Source: Fratercula arctica (lineage: Eukaryota > Chordata > Aves > Charadriiformes > Alcidae). Taken from it: DNA of 64,000 nucleotides. Where the stretch lies: contig CANTUZ010000008.1 in assembly GCA_947846985.1 (NCBI GenBank), forward strand, positions 29,965,352-30,029,351, given 5' to 3'. The position numbers and the translations under genes are program-made. This document shows positions 42,601-55,983 of the stretch, piece after piece (within the stretch, counting starts at the first letter, position 1; each line of letters starts with the position of its first letter). The notes beneath the pieces were generated by a model. The model saw only the letters and a list, made by a program, of their open reading frames with translations, was not told the DNA's origin and did not search any database.

Positions 42601-45178
42601 TTTAACTAGTTTCATATGAGAGAGTGTTTTGTGCTTCCCCATTCCTGACTGCATTATGTCATGAAAACAGTCTTTGTCTTTCTGTAGAATTCTCACAAAT
42701 GTTTGAGGCTAGCCTGAAAATAAGAACTTAGCAATAAATATGCTTTTCCTGTGATAGAAAACTGTACACAAAGACATTCCAGTGCATGAGGAGTTCCTCT
42801 GCTTATCAGAGGCCTGAAAATTTTCCCAACCTGCCCTTCTGCCCCAGCTGTACAACTGATAGCATTTTAAGTCCATGTGTTAAAGAGGTTCAAAAGTACA
42901 AATATTTTGTCTACCCAGTTTGGTTTTGTTGGAAACAAAACTTTTCAGCTTGCTATGTTAAAAATACTGTGGTCCTGAGTATTTGAAAGGGGCAGCTTCT
43001 ACTGATGTTTCATTTCTGTTTGTGAGGTTTTTTGCTGTTTGCACTGTTTACGTTAGTGTTAAATGTTGTTGCACTTCTTAGAGCAAACAGCGCATTTAAT
43101 TCTCTGAAGGCCCGAAATGGTGTGGTGTGATGAGGGAAAACACTCAGTTTGTGCCTGTCCCTTTTGCATTCTGAAGAACATAACTGTATCAGGGAGGATA
43201 GGTGCTGCTTTTTTCTTGTTGTGTGCTGTAGCGTGAGTACTATAATGGTGCGTTTTCTCTAGGTATTTAGTACAGTCTGTGTAAGAATGCATATAGGAAG
43301 CTGTGATGGGATAAGCAGGGTATTGGCAGACTTGTTACTGTCAGCTGCTATTGAATGCTCTGTGCTTCTGAATATGAGCCAAAGTGTCCTCAGTGCTGTT
43401 TTTGAGGACTCTGTCACATATACATCATATCTCATTTACACTATGGTATGGAAATGCAGGAGTACTTAAGCTGAGTAATGCTTGGGTCTTCTAATGTGGT
43501 GGGTTTATGATATTTTACAGCTTGCCTGTGCTGCCCGTCCTTATCTCCCACTTCCGTTTTGGTTCTCAAGGTGGGACCTTGAGGTCGTAGCAGCTCCTGA
43601 TTCAGACATGCTATCAGCACGATTAACAGTGCTGGGGTTTTTTGTTGGTTTGTTTTTTTTTTTTTTTTTGAAATAATGATGACTTGGTAGTGTTACTGTC
43701 AGCAACAGCACTGGAGCAGAAAGCCACTGGAGTCTTTGACTTCATAGAAAATATGGCTCACTGGGATAGATGCAGGTAAAGGAGACTTTGCCCTAGGAAC
43801 TTGAACTTGATATGCTTTTTTAGTAGGCAGTGGAACCCAATCCATGGATTTAATCAAATCCAACTCTTACTCCCTTTCTGAGGAAAGTCAGGTGGATATT
43901 TAGAGTTGTTTTTTCATTTAAACAACATTGGAATGAAAAAAAAAAGTGCTTGTAGATGAGTTTATCTTATGTCCTTAACGCATGGACACAATATGTGACA
44001 TTGTTGATTGTGACTTCCAGAATGTGTAACAAAAGGCTGAAAATGCTTTTAAAAAATGTTATCCAGGTGCTAGAATCTTTCAGTGTGTTAGGCTTTGACG
44101 TCGAATTGGCTTTTGCTTTGCAGAATGGTTTAAACAAAGTTATGCAGTATAGTGACTGAACTTATAAGGGCTAAAATTTGTCTTCAGATTGCTCATTTCA
44201 CCTTTCTTCATGTAGGCAATGGGGATCACAGAAGGTTAGATAGAATTTCCATAGTTGGTGGCAGCGGAAATTGAGCATAGCACCCTACTTATTTTGCTAA
44301 TTACAAGGGTGGGGGTTTTTCTAGGTTTGAATTTTTATTTCAGTTTTCAGTATGGGGAAACATGAATGTCACATGAAGAAAAAGGCGGTCTATGGCTTAT
44401 CTATACCTTCAGAGTTAAACAATTTGCATACTTAAGGTTGGAATTTTTTGTTTGCATGGTTCTTCGATCTTTCTGAGCATGGTGGGGTTGTGTGGGGAAT
44501 CCTTAAAACCCCAGTAACTCATTCCGATTGGGATCACTTTAAATTAAGCTAATAAGTAAGAAAATCTACACATTCCTGAATTTATAGATAATTAATGTTT
44601 TAAAATATCATATATTATATTGTGAATATTTACTTTATTTTGACTTGTTTTAAGACAAAGTGCATGCCTGATATCAGGGAGTTTATATGTGGGGGTTTCT
44701 TCATTCTTTTGTATACAATGTGTGCTTACACTACTTACTACTTAGCTCCCAAAACTCTTCCTGAAGAATGCCTTGAGACTTTTAGGGGAGGAAAAGCGGT
44801 GGTGAGCAGGGAGGTGGAGGGTTTCTGGGAAGAGGTCAGAGCTTTAAGTTGCTGTGGAACTTAAATCTTATTTTCAGAAACACTTGAAATATCACTCATC
44901 AGGAAGCTGGTGACTTTTGTTTCACTTCCTATGGAATTTACAGACTTGTGTTAAGGTAATTTTACTTTAAAAAGAACTTCCATTTTTTTTCTGATTAGTA
45001 TGACCTACCAAGTACTTCTTGTTCCGTAATGAAGAGCTGGGAGAACCCCTTGAGAGCAGGAGATTTCTGTAGACTACATTGGTGTTTTAGTTATAAGTGA
45101 AGTACATCAGGTAGGAGAGTTAACTGTGGACTTGTGCAGCAGATCACTGATGTAGTATCTTTTAATTCTCTCTCACAG
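39601..45178 (+). other. CFLAR first intron (probable)
   Basis: About 5.6 kb between the CpG island and the first recognised acceptor. T/G-rich tracts lie near 39724, 41262 and 43638. There are no coding signatures. Confidence 0.55.
39879..39888 (+). promoter_or_regulatory. kappaB-like site
   Basis: cggaatttcc, a 9 of 10 match to the GGGAATTTCC type of NF-kappaB site, about 0.3 kb right of the CpG island. CFLAR is a known NF-kappaB target in mammals; use of this site is inference. Confidence 0.3.
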
Positions 45179-45314
45179 AACTGCTTATGTAAAAATGCGT
45201 CTAGTTGAGAATGAACACCAGAGAAGTGCTGCGGTAGACACAGGCTTCACGTCATGTTGGCTTCCTGTTTAAAAAACAGTAGGCTGGCAATTTTAAAGGG
45301 ACAGTGACAAAGTG
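45179..45314 (+). other. CFLAR: CFLAR 5' UTR part of first coding exon
   Basis: The acceptor ttttaattctctctcacag starts the exon at 45179. In the frame of the CFLAR start there is a TAA at 45294-45296, which rules out a longer N-terminus in that frame. Confidence 0.6.
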
Positions 45315-45610
45315 ATGACCAGGTGCCAAGTGCCAGCTGCCCTTATTCACCAGATTGAAGAAGAACTGGATAAAGAAGAAGAAGAGATGATGGTTTTCCT
45401 GTGCAGAGACCTTGCTCCTGACTTGGTCAATGCCAACCTTAGAGACCTTTTGGGGGCTTTGAATGAGAGGGAGAAATTGTCTTTTCTTGGCTTGTCTGAG
45501 CTGTTATGCAGAGTTAAGAGGTTTGACTTGCTAAGGAGGATCTTGAAGACTGACAAAGCAACAGTGGAAGCTGACCTTGCCAGGAGTCTCAGACTTGTCC
45601 CTGATTACAG
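45315..45610 (+). CDS. CFLAR: CFLAR coding exon 1, DED1
   Basis: Start ATG at 45315, phase 2 at the donor TACAG|GTAATAC. Encodes the first death-effector domain, with [14 protein letters not shown] and [13 protein letters not shown]. The first ten residues are longer and different from human. Confidence 0.95.
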
Positions 45611-48600
45611 GTAATACATCTATTTCAGATTTCAAGGCTACTCTGTTGTGTTCAAAATATGTGTGGATTTTTTTTTTTTTGTTTCTTTTTTAAAATATTA
45701 CTTGGATGTAAAAGAAAAGCAGAAAAGGGCATCATATCTAGAGTTATAGTGAAAAGAATATGTCAAGTTTAGTTCCTCAAATAAGCGTTAGTAGCTTCTT
45801 ACAAGTCATGGCATTAGAAGCATCTATCTTTAAGGAGTTTAGGTATGTTACTCAATAAAACCAGTGATGTTTGTACGTTTTAGATTAGCAGATAGAAATG
45901 AGGCTATAGAGGAAGATCATTCATTAGAGATACTTTTTTTTCTAGTTTGCTTTGGGCACGTAGTCTTGTCGTAGATCTTTTCTGAGCGGACCTGTCTCTT
46001 ACTACTTTTTACTGTGTAGTTTTAAGATTCTTAAATTAAGAAGCTCCAGTTATTTTCTTTGAGAGACTTCAGAAAAAAATACATGTACTCATAAGGAAGA
46101 TTTTCCTGTGTTAACTTCTCACTGAAATAAAAACACTGTAACTACTAGGTAAAAAAGTTAAAGGTGTGTTCTGTTGTCTCATTCTCTTACTTCATCTCCG
46201 TTGAAATATTAAGGAGACTTGTGTTTTCCTAGCAGTGGATATTATGCAGTCAGTCTGAGTAACTCAGGTGCTGATGAGCAACAGTGGGTATTTTGTAATT
46301 GGATCTTGGAGCAGGGTAGGCTTTTTTCCTATTGTTCAATTGGGAACGGTGCATTAAAACTGGAAAATGGGAGAAGTTGGGTAGTTGAGCAGGGGTGGGA
46401 TCTTGCTGAAAGCTAGTCCTTTAGAAATGTCTCAACTTTATTTCAGGGTACTAATGGTAGAGCTTAATGAGAATCTGGAAAAAGAAGAAGTGAATTCTCT
46501 TGTTTTTCTACTCAGAGATTATGCACCTCGTATGAAAATGGCAAAAGATAAGGTAAGGTCTTTCTGCTGGTCTTCTCTGGAGCAATGACAGATTAAAGTA
46601 AAAATGGAACTAGCTAGACAGCAAAGGAGGGGAGGCAGTACTGCAAGGGATAGTGAGGCAGGAGTGGAGGGGAAGTCGGAAAGTGAAGAAAGAGTGGTGG
46701 CTTCTATTTCATTTTTGTTTTTCAATTCAAGGAAAGAAGCATGAGAAACAGTAAGAGGGAACAGCGAAGACATGCTGTAATGAATGGTGTTAGCATGAAC
46801 CTCATAGGCAGAAGGCATAAAAGTCTTCAGTATTACTGATCTGAAAGTTCGTATACAAAGGATCTCAAACAAATAATCATATGAAATGAATGACAAGGTC
46901 CCTTTTTGTTTGTGCTCTGCTTCACTTACAAAAGAACAGTCTTATTTTAATTATGTGTTTCTCTGCATGGTTGCATTCTGCATACGTGTTTTAAATGCTC
47001 TGAGAAAGCAGAGATTCTTCAGAGAGAGTTCAGACGGCTTGACCACTGTGCATAGAAAACTGAAGATTTCTGTCTTCTTCCTTTGAGGTTTTTTCTTTTT
47101 CTCTCTTTAACCAAAGGAGAGAGGCCCTGCAAATTCCCCAAAGCCTTTCTTAACTCTTGCTTTGTGGCATGTGAGGTGACATTGCAAGTGTCTGGCTTTG
47201 TAGCAACAAGGAAATGCAAAACTGTTGCCTCAAAAACTTTGATTTGTTTTCAAGAATATAACTTCCTAGTTTTCATTACTCCTATGATAATACCAAGAAT
47301 TCTTATATCTTCCAGATAATTTTCTTAGTGTTTCAGAAGGTAATGTCCCTAGTTCTTGAATTTACAACCTTTATGACCTCCCCACATTGTTTTCTGGGTT
47401 GCTTTGTTACTTAACAAATAGAAAACAAATGGCTGATATGACAGTGTAGTTTTCTGTTGCTATTCTAGAGTTTTCTAGCTCTTGTGATTGACCTGGAGAA
47501 ACTCAATTTGGTGGCTCCTAATCAACTGGATTTGATAGAAAACTGTTTTCAAAATATTCACAGGATAGACCTGATCAGGAAGATTCAGAAGTACAAACAT
47601 GAAGGTAACATGCTATTTTTGCACTTTTTACTCTTGATAACAAGGATCAGATGTGCTCTTACTGAAGATAAAATTATGAGTTACAAGTCAGTATTTGTAT
47701 GCTTCACAGATGTAGGCTTTCAAAACAGTTTATATATCATGGTGTATTTCTCTGTGTGTTTCTGTTAAATTTTCAGCTTTAATGTCCTCCGTTCATTCTC
47801 AGCCACTATATGTAAATGCACTTCAGGCATCTCTCCCTAATCTCAGTCTGATTGATCCTCCTTATAATTCAGGGGTAAGTATGCAATGAAACAGATAGAT
47901 CCTTTATTTCTAAATGTCGCCAGACACTGAAAGGGGATTCATCTTTGCAGAGCCTAATGAATGAGAGATTGCTAGTAACTAAAATAGTACTTGGTTTATT
48001 TCTCTTATTACTTTCATTTGCTGGGTTTAGGGTCTGATTTAAATCTTCTGACTGAGAAAGATCCCCTTTAAAGAGTTTCTGTGAATTTTTTCCCATTAGT
48101 TTGGCATATAAAATCTGTATCTTGAAAGTTTTTTCTGCTGTTCTGTAGAGTGAAAATTTTGCTTTGACTGTTCTTTGCAAAACATACTCTTCTTCTTTGT
48201 ACTTTTCAACTTTGCAGAGAAAGTAGCTTTTTAACTTTGGAAGCTGGTAGTTATGGCTTTTTAAGAAGACCTTTTCAGATTTTTTTTGTGTTTTGTTTTA
48301 ATCTGATTTTAACAAAGATATCTTAGTATGTCAAGACATCAAATCTTACTGCATGCAGTATTCTTTATATTTGGGTTAGGTCTGATATTGTGGTAGTATG
48401 ACCTTAATTAAAGTCTTTAGCTTGCTAAATGAATTTGATGAGATTATTTCTGTCATGTATTCAGTAAATATGTATGTATAAAGCTTATATACAAGACACC
48501 ATGATGCAATTTGTCTTTCCTAACAAAGCCACAACAGCTTTGTTTTCCACACTACTAACAGGAAAGAGTTTGCATTGACTTTCCATATTATGATAATATT

Positions 48601-51600
48601 GTTATAATTTCCTTTCTAATTCAGTGGAATTTCCTCCCTGATGCTCTATAGGAAACAAAATTTACAACTTCAGAGCTTTTTGTTTGTTTAGTATTTTAGG
48701 GTTTAAGCTTTTCTTTGCTGTTCATGGCAAGCTGGTAATTTTTTTCTGAGGAAGAAGGGTTTGGGGGTTTTGTTTGTTTGTGGTTTTGGTAGGGTTTTTT
48801 TTATTTGTTATTTTGTAGTTCTAATTAGTTGACAGATGTGAATCTAAAATATGTAATCCTTTTATTGAGGAACAAAAATACTATCATGTTGTATTTTGGA
48901 ACACATAATTATTAATTCTTGAAGGAGAGAGGGAAAATACACCTTTTCTTTATTTTAGATTCAGAATGTGAACAAAGAAAAACCACAGAATGGACAAAGT
49001 TTTACTCTGGGTAAGAGCAGTCTATCTGAGTTTTGATAATCTGAAAGAACCAAATGATGCATTTCATTGTATCAGAAGGATTGTTGTTTGATAGTTGTGT
49101 TTATGGCTAATTCAGTTGATATCACCAGGAGCAGAGAGTATTTGGTACCTCTGAAAACTCAGCCTTGCCTTATTGTTTGCTCTTGTATTTGCTTTGCTTG
49201 TGCTGCCAGATCTTAAAAATGTATTGAAATTGCTTTGGGCTTCCACTGTCACAGCGTTTTAACAGAATAAATAGTTTATTAATAAAATAATGGAAATGGT
49301 TGACTGGCTAGCTCTGGAGGCCCATGTAGTGCAGCTGTGTCCATTAAGTCTTTAGTAGGAAGTTTTTGTGTCATTTCAGTGGGGGACTCTCAGCCAGGCC
49401 AGCCAGGAAGTTGTCTAGTGAGTACTAGGTTCTGGTACACACAACCATGTGTGTTGTGTTCTTGATGGAAACCCAAAATACCTCTCAAATATGTTGATTT
49501 TTAAGAGTAGTTGGCTGAATTATCTCAGTGTAGGAGAGGTTGGTTGTTTGTTTATTCTAGTAACAAGAAATGTAGAATGCAATCCAAGTAACATTTTAGA
49601 AGTTAAAACTTTGTGTGTGTTTTTTTTTAAACTCCAGTAGCATACACAGAAACTAAGATGCCCAGATGAGTGAGAACTTGGCTGAACTAGATAGATTCCT
49701 CTTTATAACTGATTTGGTGTCAAAGAAATGTCATTGGTACCTACATACTGAGATTACTTCTGTATGTTTCAACTGCAGCAGAACCAGTCCACATGTCCAT
49801 TCAGGAATCGGGACCAGTGTCACATAAGGTGTGTGCTTGGGCATATGTATGCATGTAAATATAATAAAAACCTCTGCAGGAATTTACCTTAGTTTTCTTT
49901 GTGTTTCATTTGGAGATTTCCTTTAATTGAATGCAAACAGGATCTGTATATCCATATCTTCCTCAGCCATAAACAGCTTCTATTAACTGCTTTTGCAGAA
50001 TATATTTTTAATATAAAATAGAAGCAGCAGTGTGCAAAATGCACGTACATATGATGTGCGCATAGAACTCGCATATTTATTAGTGGAGGCTAAATCAAAA
50101 TCTGCTGGAAGTCAGAACTCTTGTGGTCTGCATTGGAAATGGCAGGGCTTCTTGCATGCAGTAAATTTTGTTCTTTATTCTCTCCCCGTCCCTTGCTCTC
50201 CAGGTAGAAGACATGCTTTGGGTATTAATGACAAGACTGAACTACTGCTATTTTCACTAGCTGTCCTGTAGGCCCAGGAACCAGGGAGTTACCAATAGCA
50301 AATCGATTATAATTTTTTGATAGAGTTGTGATAGAGTCGTGATAGAGTCATTACAGATTATTTAGGAACAAGGCAGTTGTTCCACTAAATAAGGAAATAA
50401 GTATTGTTAATAAGCAGTGCCTGTTTGCATACTGGAAGAACACAAAAGTTCTCTACATTTACTGTGTTGGCAATATGCAAGCTTATAGCTCCTAACATCT
50501 CAAAAAGCAGTTACACTTAAGGAAATTAATTTGGAAGTACTATAGAAAGGATTATTGCTGGCATAGCCCACGTCTTTAAAAAGCCCCTCCGCCCCATACA
50601 GGTTTGGCTTTTTTGTTGTTGGTTTGGTCTCAAACTTGCCTCTCTCATTTTTGGTACGGTCTTAATCTTTGTTTAAGGATCATGGTAGTAAGATTGCACA
50701 AGGACACAAGAATTAAGCCTGTACTAGAAATAGGGGAAAAAAATATTACTTTTTTTGTTGTGTAGATAAGAGATACTACATCCCAGTAGATAGACTTCTG
50801 CTAGCTACTCTATGGAAAAACAACAGAATGTAATTGAATAGATCTGAGGTGAATTTGAGAAAAGAATCAAGTCTGCGTGTTATTAATGTAGTATTTCTCC
50901 TTCACATTCCTCAGGTGTGTGATGATCAATACAGAATGCAAAGTCAACCTTTAGGAATATGCCTGATAATAGACTGTATCGGCAATGACACAGGTAAGTC
51001 TCTGGAATTTGAAGTTCCTTATCTTGTTAATCTCAGATAATTAGAACAATTTGGTATGAAGAATATGATGTACATTTACCAGCCAGACTAGGGTAATGTT
51101 GTAGTCAGCTAATCTATCAATTATAAGAAGTTTTCTAAAGCAGAGAGTTGGAAGGCCCAGCCTGAGGTTAAACTATCCTAACCATTGCAAACAATGGGTT
51201 TTTGGGGTTTTTTTGGTGCAGAATCTCTGAATGAAAGAACTTACAAGGGGACAGACTGAATTTTAGGAGGGAGAAAAAGGATGTTCAGAGGCCAACAACA
51301 AAATAGTTAAACTACAGTCATACAGCAGGTTATTGGCAACGATGGTAAAGATAGTGTTTCCCACCAGTTAACAAAACCAAAACTGTTGTCATTTGAAGCG
51401 TAATCATATTGGACACCAGAGATTTTGAATAGCTGAAGGCACGTGGTCCTTTATTAATAATGCACTTAGGTTTCTGTTACATCTTGCACAGTTTAACTGA
51501 AACCATCACCATAGCTTTATAGGGAAAGGAATTTTTCTTCCTTCCCTCTTGGTTTAGTTTAAAAAAAAAAAAAAAATTGCATGTAGAATTTAACATAGTC

Positions 51601-54600
51601 GGTGACATGGTTAAAATGTGGGTTTTTCCTGATTGCCTTTGTAAGAATCAAAAAATTTAGATTCTTGTATAAGCAAAAACACCCTACTCTCTAATAATTG
51701 GAACATGTGAAGCTAAAAATAAAAATGAGGAGAGTAGTTGCAGCCAGTTCTGTAATAGACTAGGAGATGTAGGGGAAGAAGAGGGTTTGTGGGCATATCT
51801 TTTCTCTTTCTCATAACTAATGGTCCAGCAGATGGACCAACTTAGAGTTATTGATGTAGTTGTTGAAAAGCAGTGGATGCAGAGCACAGACACAAAGTAA
51901 AATTTTGATGTTTACTTGACAGTAGTATTTTAGGTAAATAATATAAAATAAGACACTTAGTTTGCCATTAGAGTAACAGGAACTAGAACTGATTCACAGT
52001 CCTGCCATGTGTGAAGAAGGGGGACAAAGGTGACACTTAACTCAGTGACATGCAACTGGGAAGCATCCTTGTGATCTGATTTTGGTCTGTCCTACCAAGT
52101 TCATCAATAACCTCTGGCCAAAAAAAAACCAAACAAAAAAACCCAAGGTTTCAATTGCTGTGTGTAGAAATTAAATTGTATGTCTCAGATGTTTAATGTC
52201 ACCAGTGCATCATCAGCACTTCACTGAAATATGTTACTGTGCTACTGAGATCTAGGAGAGGTGGGGCATATGGCATTGCTTAAAGCAGCTTTTTAGAAAG
52301 ACTTCACTACTCTGTATAGTTGTTGTGCCACACAACTTCTGAAATCTGAAAATACCAAAGAAAGAGAAGAGGGCAAGGAGAACGTTAGGAATTGTACCTG
52401 TGGCATGCATTAGAGTCTGTAGCTATCCCAAGATTAAATTTGAGGAAGCTGAACCAATAATAGATACTGTAGGATCAAGGATTACAACAATTGAAAATGC
52501 CCAGTGTAAACAATATGAATTCATCAGATGCTGATAAAATTCAAACTGAAATCACCTTGCTGTTTTCCAAGTAGAGTCTTGCTGTTTTGCTTTTGCCTTT
52601 CCATTTGGAAGCAAATTTTTATCCTTACATTGTAAACAATCGAGGGGAGAAAAGGGTAATTTTTTATGTGGAGTGGAAATGCTCAAAAATCAGTGGAGGT
52701 TTCTTGGGAGATGACTACTGTTGAAGAAATAGATGTTTTATCTCAGGTTGCAGCATGTAATGCTGTGTTTCATCTTGCCTTAAAGTAAAATTGCTGTATC
52801 CAAAGTTTACCATGTATAATTTCTGATTCAGTGTTAAACTAAGGTATCAGCTCTAAGTTTGCTGCATTTAATTTTTTTTAACTGTGACACTTAGAGTGTG
52901 TGTATGGTCTAAGGTGACACCAAGTTTTGTACCTTCGTGTGTATGTGTAGATGCTAGTGAAATAAGTAAATCATAGGAAAAGCTCTCTCGTTGCTGTAAC
53001 TCTCTTTTTTCCTATGTACTACTGCCCTCTAATGGATTAAGTGCTTCATCGAGTATATAACAGCTAAACAGTATTAATACTGAATCTTCCACCTGAATTT
53101 TGAGAGCATGTTTTATTGCCTAAAATAGAGGGGATTTTCCTTTCTATCTCCAAATAAAAAATGTCTGGAAAGTTTTTGAATTATTTTACAAAATTTAATC
53201 AAACCAACAGAACTGGAGTGAAACCATAGTTTATCATAGTAGAGTTTATCCCCTTGCTATAGTATAGAGTTTGTATCTTCCCTGCTAAGGAAAGTTACAA
53301 GTTCTGTTCTTTTTGAGAACAGTGTGGTAGTATAACTCCTGTTTTGCTTCCAGTTACCTCTGAAATAGCCTCTGCTAATTAGGGATTGTTAAACTTCTGA
53401 AGTCAAAGAACAGTCTAGCTTCCTGTGTCTATAAGGCATTTTACATAAACATGGCACCCGATATTTCCTGTCATATCAGAAACTGTGCTTGGGCAATGTA
53501 TATGTTGTTTATACTAAAAATACAATGCTACAGGTGTGAGTCATAGTAGTAGTTGTGGTTCTCTGAACACTTAAAAAATACCTGTGGTTTTAACCACCAT
53601 GTACCTGGTTTCACTGCCATATTAATAAACATCCAAAGTAGTTATTCAGAGCATAGCACATTTTCCTGCAGTAGAGGTTAGCACAAATACAACAGGTTAA
53701 ATCTTGATTTTTGGCTATCTACAGTTTTAATTTCTAACACATTTTAAAGGGTTCATTTTTCAGCTTTTTTTTCGCCCTTAAAATGCCATTCTGGAACAGT
53801 TAAGACTCCAGCGTCCATTCTCCGCCTGGAACTCATCACTTAAAGTCTGTTTTATATAATAGGAAGTATAAATTACTGCAATAGGTTCCTTTTTGACTGA
53901 TGAAAGGGAGTCTCTTATGTCCTGTATAATAACCATTCATAGTAATTTTGACAAGTCAAAAGGTGAAAAACATCCTGTGCTATCCCGATCACTCCTTACC
54001 ATTTCAAGAATGTTCTGTGTGAAGCATTCTCTAATGTTTTCTCTTGCACAATATTTTAACTCCTAGGAACTTGGGATACTGGTTCTAAATGAAAGCATCA
54101 AAGTATCTGGGGAGTTTGGAACGGATCACTTGTCAAATAATAGTGTCTTTGCTGTCATGAAGTACATAACTCGTATTAAAGACAACATGCATCTAGCACT
54201 ATAAGTATGTAATGTACTGTGATCAACATCAAGTCCTCCCGATTTTCTAATAAACATTTTGTCACAATATTAATCGTAAATATTTAAAATAAATATTTCC
54301 AGTAGCAAAATACTGTAAATGCTGTAATTCAGAATATTTGAGATTGAGCCTTGATGTGCTGTAATTTAATTATATCTCTCTTTTTTCAGATTTGTTGGAA
54401 GAGACCTTCAGAGGCTTAGGTTATGACGTTCTTTGTCACAGATATTTAAATATGAATACCATGAGTCAAACATTGCTTGAAGTTGCAAGGTTGCAGAAGC
54501 ACAGAAATTGTGACAGCTTCATCTGCATATTGGTCAGCCGTGGAAGTCCTCAGAGCATCTTCTGTACAGACCATACCTTTTCTGGATTCCCTTTGGAACA

Positions 54601-55983
54601 AATAAAGAAATACTTTACAGCAGACTCATGTCCTGAACTCCTAGGAAAGCCGAAGCTTTTTTTTATTCAGAGCTACATTGTGCCAGAAAATGAGCAAGAA
54701 TGTACTAGTCTGTTGGAAGTAGATGGTAATGATGAGAAAATCATTGCTAACACAAAAATCCCTTGTAAAGGCAGTATCCCCCAAGTAGCAGACATCTTTT
54801 GGAGTCAGTGCAAGGTGGATGTGTCTACGCTAGAAAAATCTCCAGGATCATCCTCATATTATCTGCGCTGTCTGGCTGAGCTACTCCGCAATCCTCATAA
54901 AAGGTAAATAAAACAAAGAGGAAAAAGAACCCTTTTCCTATGACAGCTTGCTGTGCTAGAGAAAGAGAAACCTTAAGTTTCATCCCATCTGTCCTGAAAA
55001 GTGTCTTCATGCTCTGTCATATGTTAAAAGACAAGTGTACCTGATGTTGGAATGATGGCACAGGAAGGTAGTCTAAAGTAAGAGTGAAGTTTCTGATTCT
55101 GGATAGTAAAATGAAAGTGTTTTATGGCAATGGGGCTTGCAGAGTGAGAAAGGAAGAACCTGTCCTGGGTAATGTATGGCAGTGCTTTAGACAGGATTGG
55201 AAATTTTCCTTCTCTGAGGTTACGAGGCACACACAGGCTTCTGCCAAATTGAGCATTGCCTTTTATCATTAGGAAGGGCTCTGCTTGCAAATATAAAGAA
55301 TCAGTGCCTAAGTGTGGGGGGAAGGCAGATGAATGGGAAGAATTTTGTCCTTTCTTTAGATCTAATTAACCTACTGCTCAGGGAGCCACTAGGTTGCTAA
55401 TTTGTAATCTTGAATATAAACTATCAGAAAACTTTAGTCTGTCTAAAGAGATTATCAATAGGAATTTGAGCAGATACGTTTAGATATGTAACTTAACAAC
55501 AAAGGTTTTCCTTGTACAATTGATCTACCAGGGAGTTAGCAACTGTTTTTCAAAGTAGTTGTGTTGTTAACATTTAGTACCTTTTTACAGACCCTAAAAC
55601 CTTGTAATGAAATCACAGATCATCATATCAGCATAACCAATATCACAACGGCGATATGAGTTATAATAGATTGTTTACAAAATGTATGTTCAGCCTTGGG
55701 TTTTAGAGGTGTAACCTCTGCAATAAAGACTGAAATCTGAAACGTTCTCCTTGCTGAGCCTAAAGTTGTCTTCTCTCTTGTGGATTCTTAAAAGGTGTCT
55801 TACTTCATTCTCTAATAGAAAGCTTTTTACTTTTGTTGCTGCAGGAAACTCTCTATATTAGATATCCATACAGAACTAAACAGAAAAGTCTACGAATGGA
55901 ATAAGACCACTGACCCAAGCCAACAATACTCACTTCTGCTCCAGCACACACTGAGGAAGAAACTTTTTCTTTCTCCCACTTAA
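45315..55983 (+). CDS. CFLAR: CFLAR (c-FLIP), CASP8 and FADD-like apoptosis regulator, long form
   Basis: c-FLIP binds FADD and caspase-8/10 at death receptors and modulates caspase-8 activation. Nine exons join in frame: 45315-45610, 46447-46552, 47469-47604, 47777-47874, 48959-49010, 49779-49828, 50915-50993, 54390-54903 and 55845-55983. They encode 489 residues; human has 480. Two death-effector domains lie at about residues 8-80 and 99-175, each with its RxDL-type motif (KRFDLL at 68-73, HRIDL at 165-169). A variable linker follows, then a caspase-like domain from about 250 ([16 protein letters not shown]). This is a pseudo-caspase: the His motif is replaced by LVSRGS (Arg about 323), and the active-site QACxG position reads FFIQSY, without Cys. 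The processing motif SLLEVDG is kept (Asp about 384). Confidence 0.97.
46447..46552 (+). CDS. CFLAR: CFLAR coding exon 2, start of DED2
   Basis: The acceptor is actttatttcag and the donor GATAAG|GTAAGG. Encodes [20 protein letters not shown] then [15 protein letters not shown]. Confidence 0.95.
47469..47604 (+). CDS. CFLAR: CFLAR coding exon 3, end of DED2
   Basis: The acceptor is gctattctag; donor GAAG|GTAACA, phase 1. Encodes [20 protein letters not shown] and [17 protein letters not shown]. Confidence 0.96.
47777..47874 (+). CDS. CFLAR: CFLAR coding exon 4, linker
   Basis: 98 nt, phase 1 to 0, acceptor aattttcag and donor GTAAGT. Encodes [19 protein letters not shown] and LIDPPYNSG, equivalent to the variable linker of human c-FLIP. 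Confidence 0.85.
48959..49010 (+). CDS. CFLAR: CFLAR coding exon 5, linker
   Basis: 52 nt, phase 0 to 1, acceptor tttattttag and donor GTAAGAG. Encodes [17 protein letters not shown]. Poorly conserved; supported by phase fit and a strong pair of splice sites. Confidence 0.75.
49779..49828 (+). CDS. CFLAR: CFLAR coding exon 6, linker
   Basis: 50 nt, phase 1 to 0, acceptor tttcaactgcag and donor GTGTGT. Encodes [17 protein letters not shown], matching the EPVKKSIQES stretch of human c-FLIP. Confidence 0.85.
50319..50350. repeat. 11-bp triplicate
   Basis: Three near-identical copies of gatagagtYgt in CFLAR intron 6. Confidence 0.8.
50915..50993 (+). CDS. CFLAR: CFLAR coding exon 7, start of the caspase-like domain
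   Basis: 79 nt, phase 0 to 1, acceptor cattcctcag and donor CACAG|GTAAG. Encodes [20 protein letters not shown], the first strand of the p20-like fold. Confidence 0.95.
50994..54389 (+). other. CFLAR intron 7
   Basis: 3.4 kb, the largest intron inside the CFLAR coding region. T/G tract near 51200, poly(A) near 51560, and an A/C tract near 52122 in the minority orientation. No other gene seen. Confidence 0.75.
54390..54903 (+). CDS. CFLAR: CFLAR coding exon 8, pseudo-caspase core
   Basis: 514 nt, phase 1 to 2, acceptor tctcttttttcag and donor AAAAG|GTAAAT. Contains [28 protein letters not shown] and SLLEVDG. Both catalytic positions of active caspases are substituted. Confidence 0.96.
55845..55983 (+). 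CDS. CFLAR: CFLAR coding exon 9, C-terminus and stop
   Basis: 139 nt, entered in phase 2 after the acceptor gttgctgcag. Encodes the last helix and strand ([15 protein letters not shown]) and TAA at 55981-55983. Confidence 0.95.
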
